The notes below the pieces were generated by a model. It saw only the letters and a program-made list of their open reading frames with translations. It made no database searches and had not been told where the DNA came from. The position numbers and the translations under genes are program-made. 8,398 nucleotides of DNA from the NCBI GenBank assembly GCA_018827585.1, contig JAHJXP010000051.1, positions 1-8,398 of the forward strand. Reading direction: 5' to 3'. Within the stretch, counting starts at the first letter, position 1; every line of letters starts with the position of its first letter. This DNA is from Pseudomonadota bacterium. Its GTDB lineage: Bacteria; Desulfobacterota; Syntrophia; Syntrophales; UBA5619. Positions 6,673-8,398 of the stretch are shown here, in pieces.

Positions 6673-6678
6673 AATTCT
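6673..6678. repeat. Right copy of the 6-bp direct repeat (probable target duplication)
   Basis: AATTCT immediately after the right end of the MITE-like element, identical to 6504-6509. Confidence 0.55.
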
Positions 6679-6693
6679 CAAACAGGTCGGGCT

Positions 6694-7143
6694 GTGATAG
6701 AAAAGGTAGAGGTGTCCATCCGGAGAATGCCGGGAGCGGAAGACCTGCCGCTGCCCCGCTACATGACCGGTCAGGCGGCGGGGATGGATCTCATGGCGGC
6801 GGTCGGGGAAGAGGTGACGATTCTCCCCGGGGAAAGGGAGATGATCCCCACCGGCGTTGCGGTAGCCCTCCCTGAGGGTTATGAGGCCGAGATCAGGCCC
6901 CGGAGCGGGCTGGCCGCCCGGCACGGCGTGACGCTGGTCAACTCCCCCGGCACGATCGACGCGGACTACCGGGGAGAAGTCAGGCTCATCCTGATTAATC
7001 ACGGTCAGGCGCCCTTCGTCGTCCGGAGGGGGGACCGCGTCGCCCAGATGGTCGTGCACCGCGTCTGTCGCGTGATCTGGGCCGTATCCGAAGCGCTCTC
7101 TCCGACCAAGAGGGGTGAAGGCGGGTTCGGCTACACACGATGA
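6694..7143 (+). CDS. dut: Deoxyuridine 5'-triphosphate nucleotidohydrolase (dUTPase)
   Basis: Trimeric dUTPase hydrolyses dUTP to dUMP and PPi, keeping uracil out of DNA and feeding dTMP synthesis. All five family motifs are present: I AAGMDL (28-33), II RPRSGLA (68-74), III GTIDADYRGEV (86-96, catalytic D89), IV RRGDRVAQMV (111-120) and V RGEGGFGYT (140-148, the mobile C-terminal arm). Starting at GTG 6694 gives 149 residues, the usual size, with an N-terminus V-I-E-K-V-E-V-x-I-R-R like other members. The Shine-Dalgarno is weak (AGG at 6684-6686). The frame is open as far as 6532, but that extension is translated mobile-element sequence and should not be annotated. A second possible start is GTG 6712. 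The protein looks fully functional. Confidence 0.95.
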   Translation: MIEKVEVSIRRMPGAEDLPLPRYMTGQAAGMDLMAAVGEEVTILPGEREMIPTGVAVALPEGYEAEIRPRSGLAARHGVTLVNSPGTIDADYRGEVRLILINHGQAPFVVRRGDRVAQMVVHRVCRVIWAVSEALSPTKRGEGGFGYTR

Positions 7144-7170
7144 ATCTCTTCATCCCGCCTGTCGAGCGAC

Positions 7171-7199
7171 TTCAAAACACGGAACAGTGCTAATATATT
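7171..7199 (+). promoter_or_regulatory. Candidate sigma-70 promoter, distal, for ftsB-pilM
   Basis: TTCAAA (7171-7176) and TATATT (7194-7199) are separated by 17 bases; they match the -35 consensus at 4 of 6 and the -10 at 5 of 6 positions. It lies about 30 bases after the dut stop. In AT-rich DNA such matches also arise by chance, so this is a suggestion only. Confidence 0.28.
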
Positions 7200-7246
7200 G
7201 AATAAATTTTTTTAACGGGTGATTTTCCCCAAAGCAAACCGCAACG

Positions 7247-7292
7247 TTTTTTCACGATATTTCGCGCCGAGATTTCAGGCATCGTAAAAAAA
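7247..7292. repeat. 12-bp inverted repeat in the ftsB upstream region
   Basis: TTTTTTCACGAT (7247-7258) and ATCGTAAAAAAA (7281-7292) are inverse with 11 of 12 positions pairing, around a 22-base spacer. The 3' arm is A-rich, so it is not a plus-strand terminator. It may be an operator-like palindrome or a chance product of the A/T runs. Confidence 0.45.
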
Positions 7293-7327
7293 TCTTCACA
7301 AAATTCACCTGTTGTCAAAAATTCGTC

Positions 7328-7356
7328 TTGCACTGTCTCGTTTTTTTGTATATAGA
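7328..7356 (+). promoter_or_regulatory. Candidate sigma-70 promoter, proximal, for ftsB-pilM
   Basis: TTGCAC (7328-7333) and TATAGA (7351-7356) with a 17-base spacer, preceded by A/T runs that could act as an UP element. Matches are partial (3 of 6 and 4 of 6). It would give a leader of roughly 50 bases before the ftsB ATG. A sigma-54 reading of TTGCA fails because the required GG is absent at the proper distance. Confidence 0.28.
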
Positions 7357-7411
7357 GCTTCAAAATAGTACATGTCCGGCGTCTTCACCGTTTTGCAGGG
7401 GGATCGGAGAG

Positions 7412-7678
7412 ATGAAGATAGGAAGATATCTCATTGCCCTTGTTTTGTTCATTGGAGCCCTGATCACGTTCGGAGACAGAGGGCTCATCGACAACTACCG
7501 GATGGAGGGGAAATTGATATCTCTCAAGAAGGGGAATCATGAGATTACCCTCGAAAACATCGCTCTGAAAAAAAACATCACGCTTCTTAGGGACAATCTG
7601 TCTTATATTGAGATGGTGGCCAGAAGCGAACTCGGCATGGTTAAAAAAGGGGATTTGGTTTACCGAACGGCGCAATAA
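7412..7678 (+). CDS. ftsB: FtsB/DivIC-family septum formation protein
   Basis: FtsB is a small bitopic membrane protein that joins FtsL and FtsQ to activate septal peptidoglycan synthesis. The 88-residue product has a short cytoplasmic start (MKIGR), one membrane span (about 5-20, YLIALVLFIGALITF), a periplasmic coiled coil (about 30-62) with the EN-x-x-L pattern, and the hallmark C-terminal motif YIEMVARSELGMVKKGDLVY. The start ATG 7412 has GGAG at 7406-7409; the same frame is open to 7328 but that extension lacks family character. No other division gene is near; pilM follows after 59 bp. Lower GC than the upstream operon. FtsL belongs to related small coiled-coil proteins, but the AR-x-ELG-x-V-x-x-G-x-x-VY end fits FtsB best. 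Confidence 0.88.
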   Translation: MKIGRYLIALVLFIGALITFGDRGLIDNYRMEGKLISLKKGNHEITLENIALKKNITLLRDNLSYIEMVARSELGMVKKGDLVYRTAQ

Positions 7679-7737
7679 GAATTCCGCTGCCGAGGCCGCA
7701 GGCGGGATCGAAACCCTTACCTCAGGATGGTGACCTC

Positions 7738-8398
7738 ATGTTCGACATCAGAGGCTTGTTTTCAGGGGGGAAACAACTTGCCGGGCTTGACATCGGGTCG
7801 AGTATCATCAAACTGACCGAGGTACAGGAAACCCCCAAAGGCCGCATTCTCAGCCGTTTTTCCATGATTCCCCTGGCCAGGGGAGCGATCGTCGACGGCG
7901 CCGTGGCGGAGCCGGACGTCCTGACCGCAACCATCAAGGAACTCCATAAAAAATCAGGCAGCAAACGGAAGAAAGTCGTCACCTCCATATCCGGGACCTC
8001 TGTCGTCATCAAGAAGGTCACCTTTTCCCAAATGGATGAAGATGAGCTGCGGGACCTCATCCGGGACGAGGGGGGAAAGTATCTCCCTTTCGACAACATG
8101 GATACGGTCTACTACGATTTTCAGATCTTGGGCGAAAATCCCTACAGCCCCAGTCAGATGGACGTCCTGCTGGTGGCGGCCAAGAAGGATATCATCGATG
8201 GCTATACGGAGGCCATCCAGGCCGCGGGCCTTATCCCGGTCATCATGGATGTCGATTCCTTCGCCCTTGAAACCATGTACGAGGAAAATTACGACTTCGA
8301 TGAGAACGACGTTGACATCCTGATCAACATCGGGGCGAGCATGACCAACCTCAATGTGGTGAAGGGCGGGATGTCGATCTTTACCCGGGATTTCACCA
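7738..8398 (+). CDS. pilM: Type IV pilus assembly protein PilM, N-terminal part (3' end outside the window)
   Basis: PilM is an actin/FtsA-like cytoplasmic protein that binds nucleotide and the N-terminus of PilN, linking the inner-membrane alignment complex (PilN, PilO) to the pilus motor. The first 220 residues are visible. The phosphate-1 motif is LAGLDIGSSIIKL (residues 14-26); the KKVVTSISGTSVVIKKV and GGKYLPFD segments are typical, and the phosphate-2-like motif DILINIGASMTNLNVV (193-208) precedes GMSIFTRDF. The ATG at 7738 follows GGTGA (7729-7733) and AGGA (7724-7727). The gene runs off the window end without a stop. It is probably co-transcribed with ftsB, and pilN, pilO, pilP and pilQ are expected next (inference). 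A plain FtsA is unlikely given the SSIIKL and YLPFD signatures. Confidence 0.92.
   Translation, partial: MFDIRGLFSGGKQLAGLDIGSSIIKLTEVQETPKGRILSRFSMIPLARGAIVDGAVAEPDVLTATIKELHKKSGSKRKKVVTSISGTSVVIKKVTFSQMDEDELRDLIRDEGGKYLPFDNMDTVYYDFQILGENPYSPSQMDVLLVAAKKDIIDGYTEAIQAAGLIPVIMDVDSFALETMYEENYDFDENDVDILINIGASMTNLNVVKGGMSIFTRDFT

Larger units (their letters stand above)
7144..7411 (+). other. AT-rich intergenic region ahead of ftsB
   Basis: No gene is visible in these 268 bases. Composition drops sharply from the GC-rich genes to AT-rich sequence with several T and A runs. It contains two promoter-like arrangements, one 12-bp inverted repeat, and four copies of TTCAC on the plus strand (7251, 7295, 7304, 7384). 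I found no convincing intrinsic terminator for dut. An open frame from 7328 into ftsB is an upstream extension without a conserved start. The region most likely marks the boundary between two transcription units. Confidence 0.6.

Noticed and set aside
6532..6693. N-terminal extension of dUTPase through the mobile element
   Set aside because: The 54 residues come from the repeat element and its flank, not from dUTPase, whose family N-terminus fits GTG 6694.
7328..7332. Sigma-54 promoter at TTGCA
   Set aside because: The -24 GG is absent at the required distance upstream (A residues are found there).
7684..7705. Small hairpin CCGCTGC / GCAGGCGG (one bulge) between ftsB and pilM
   Set aside because: The stem is short, a bulge is needed and no T-run follows, so it does not support a terminator.
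1..8398. CRISPR array, tRNA or rRNA genes, phage or toxin-antitoxin modules
   Set aside because: No regularly spaced repeats, tRNA cloverleaf with CCA-proximal T-loop pattern, rRNA signature, or accessory defence genes were seen on reading the window; it is a core-gene region apart from the element at 6510-6672.

Overview
The window is a GC-rich (about 60% by eye) stretch of bacterial chromosome that carries the conserved translation and RNA-processing gene cluster. The order infB, DUF503 gene, rbfA, nrnA (DHH phosphoesterase), truB, rpsO, pnp, dut, then ftsB and pilM fits a deltaproteobacterium (Desulfobacterota). A Syntrophus-like member is possible. This assignment rests on gene order and protein character as I know them; no search was run.

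Layout. Positions 1-3809 are a tightly packed plus-strand operon: the 3' part of infB (IF2), a DUF503/YlxP-type gene, rbfA, nrnA and truB. Junctions are 3-5 bp gaps or overlaps (17 bp rbfA/nrnA; 4 bp ATGA nrnA/truB). A 50-bp leader precedes rpsO, whose Shine-Dalgarno sequence points to a GTG start at 3860 rather than the ATG at 3851. Between rpsO and pnp lies a very long imperfect hairpin (4138-4238) built partly from inverted 7-nt repeats; this is the place where E. coli has its RNase III-processed, PNPase-autoregulated leader. The gene for PNPase (4265-6388) is intact.

The most unusual region is 6375-6693. A 40-codon ORF overlapping the end of pnp looks like the N-terminus of an M16 (pitrilysin-type) peptidase. 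Restoring one base extends the similarity by about six residues, then a stop follows and the rest of the gene is missing. Directly after it is a MITE-like element (6510-6672) with 19-bp terminal inverted repeats (17/19 matching), a 6-bp flanking direct repeat AATTCT, an internal extra copy of the right end, and a central hairpin. It ends 21 bp before the dut start codon. A gene that often sits between pnp and dut has therefore been lost, and a non-autonomous mobile element now occupies the gap.

After dut comes a 268-bp AT-rich gap with promoter-like sequences and an inverted repeat. It separates the RNA/translation cluster from a second unit: ftsB (a small bitopic division protein) and pilM (an FtsA-like type IV pilus assembly protein), the latter cut by the window end.

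Functionally, the first block serves initiation (IF2), 30S maturation (RbfA, S15), tRNA modification (TruB) and RNA decay (PNPase for long RNA; NrnA for the short oligonucleotides that PNPase leaves). Dut sanitises the dNTP pool. I found no new enzymatic system. The points worth following up are the peptidase remnant with its neighbouring mobile element, and the rpsO-pnp hairpin.
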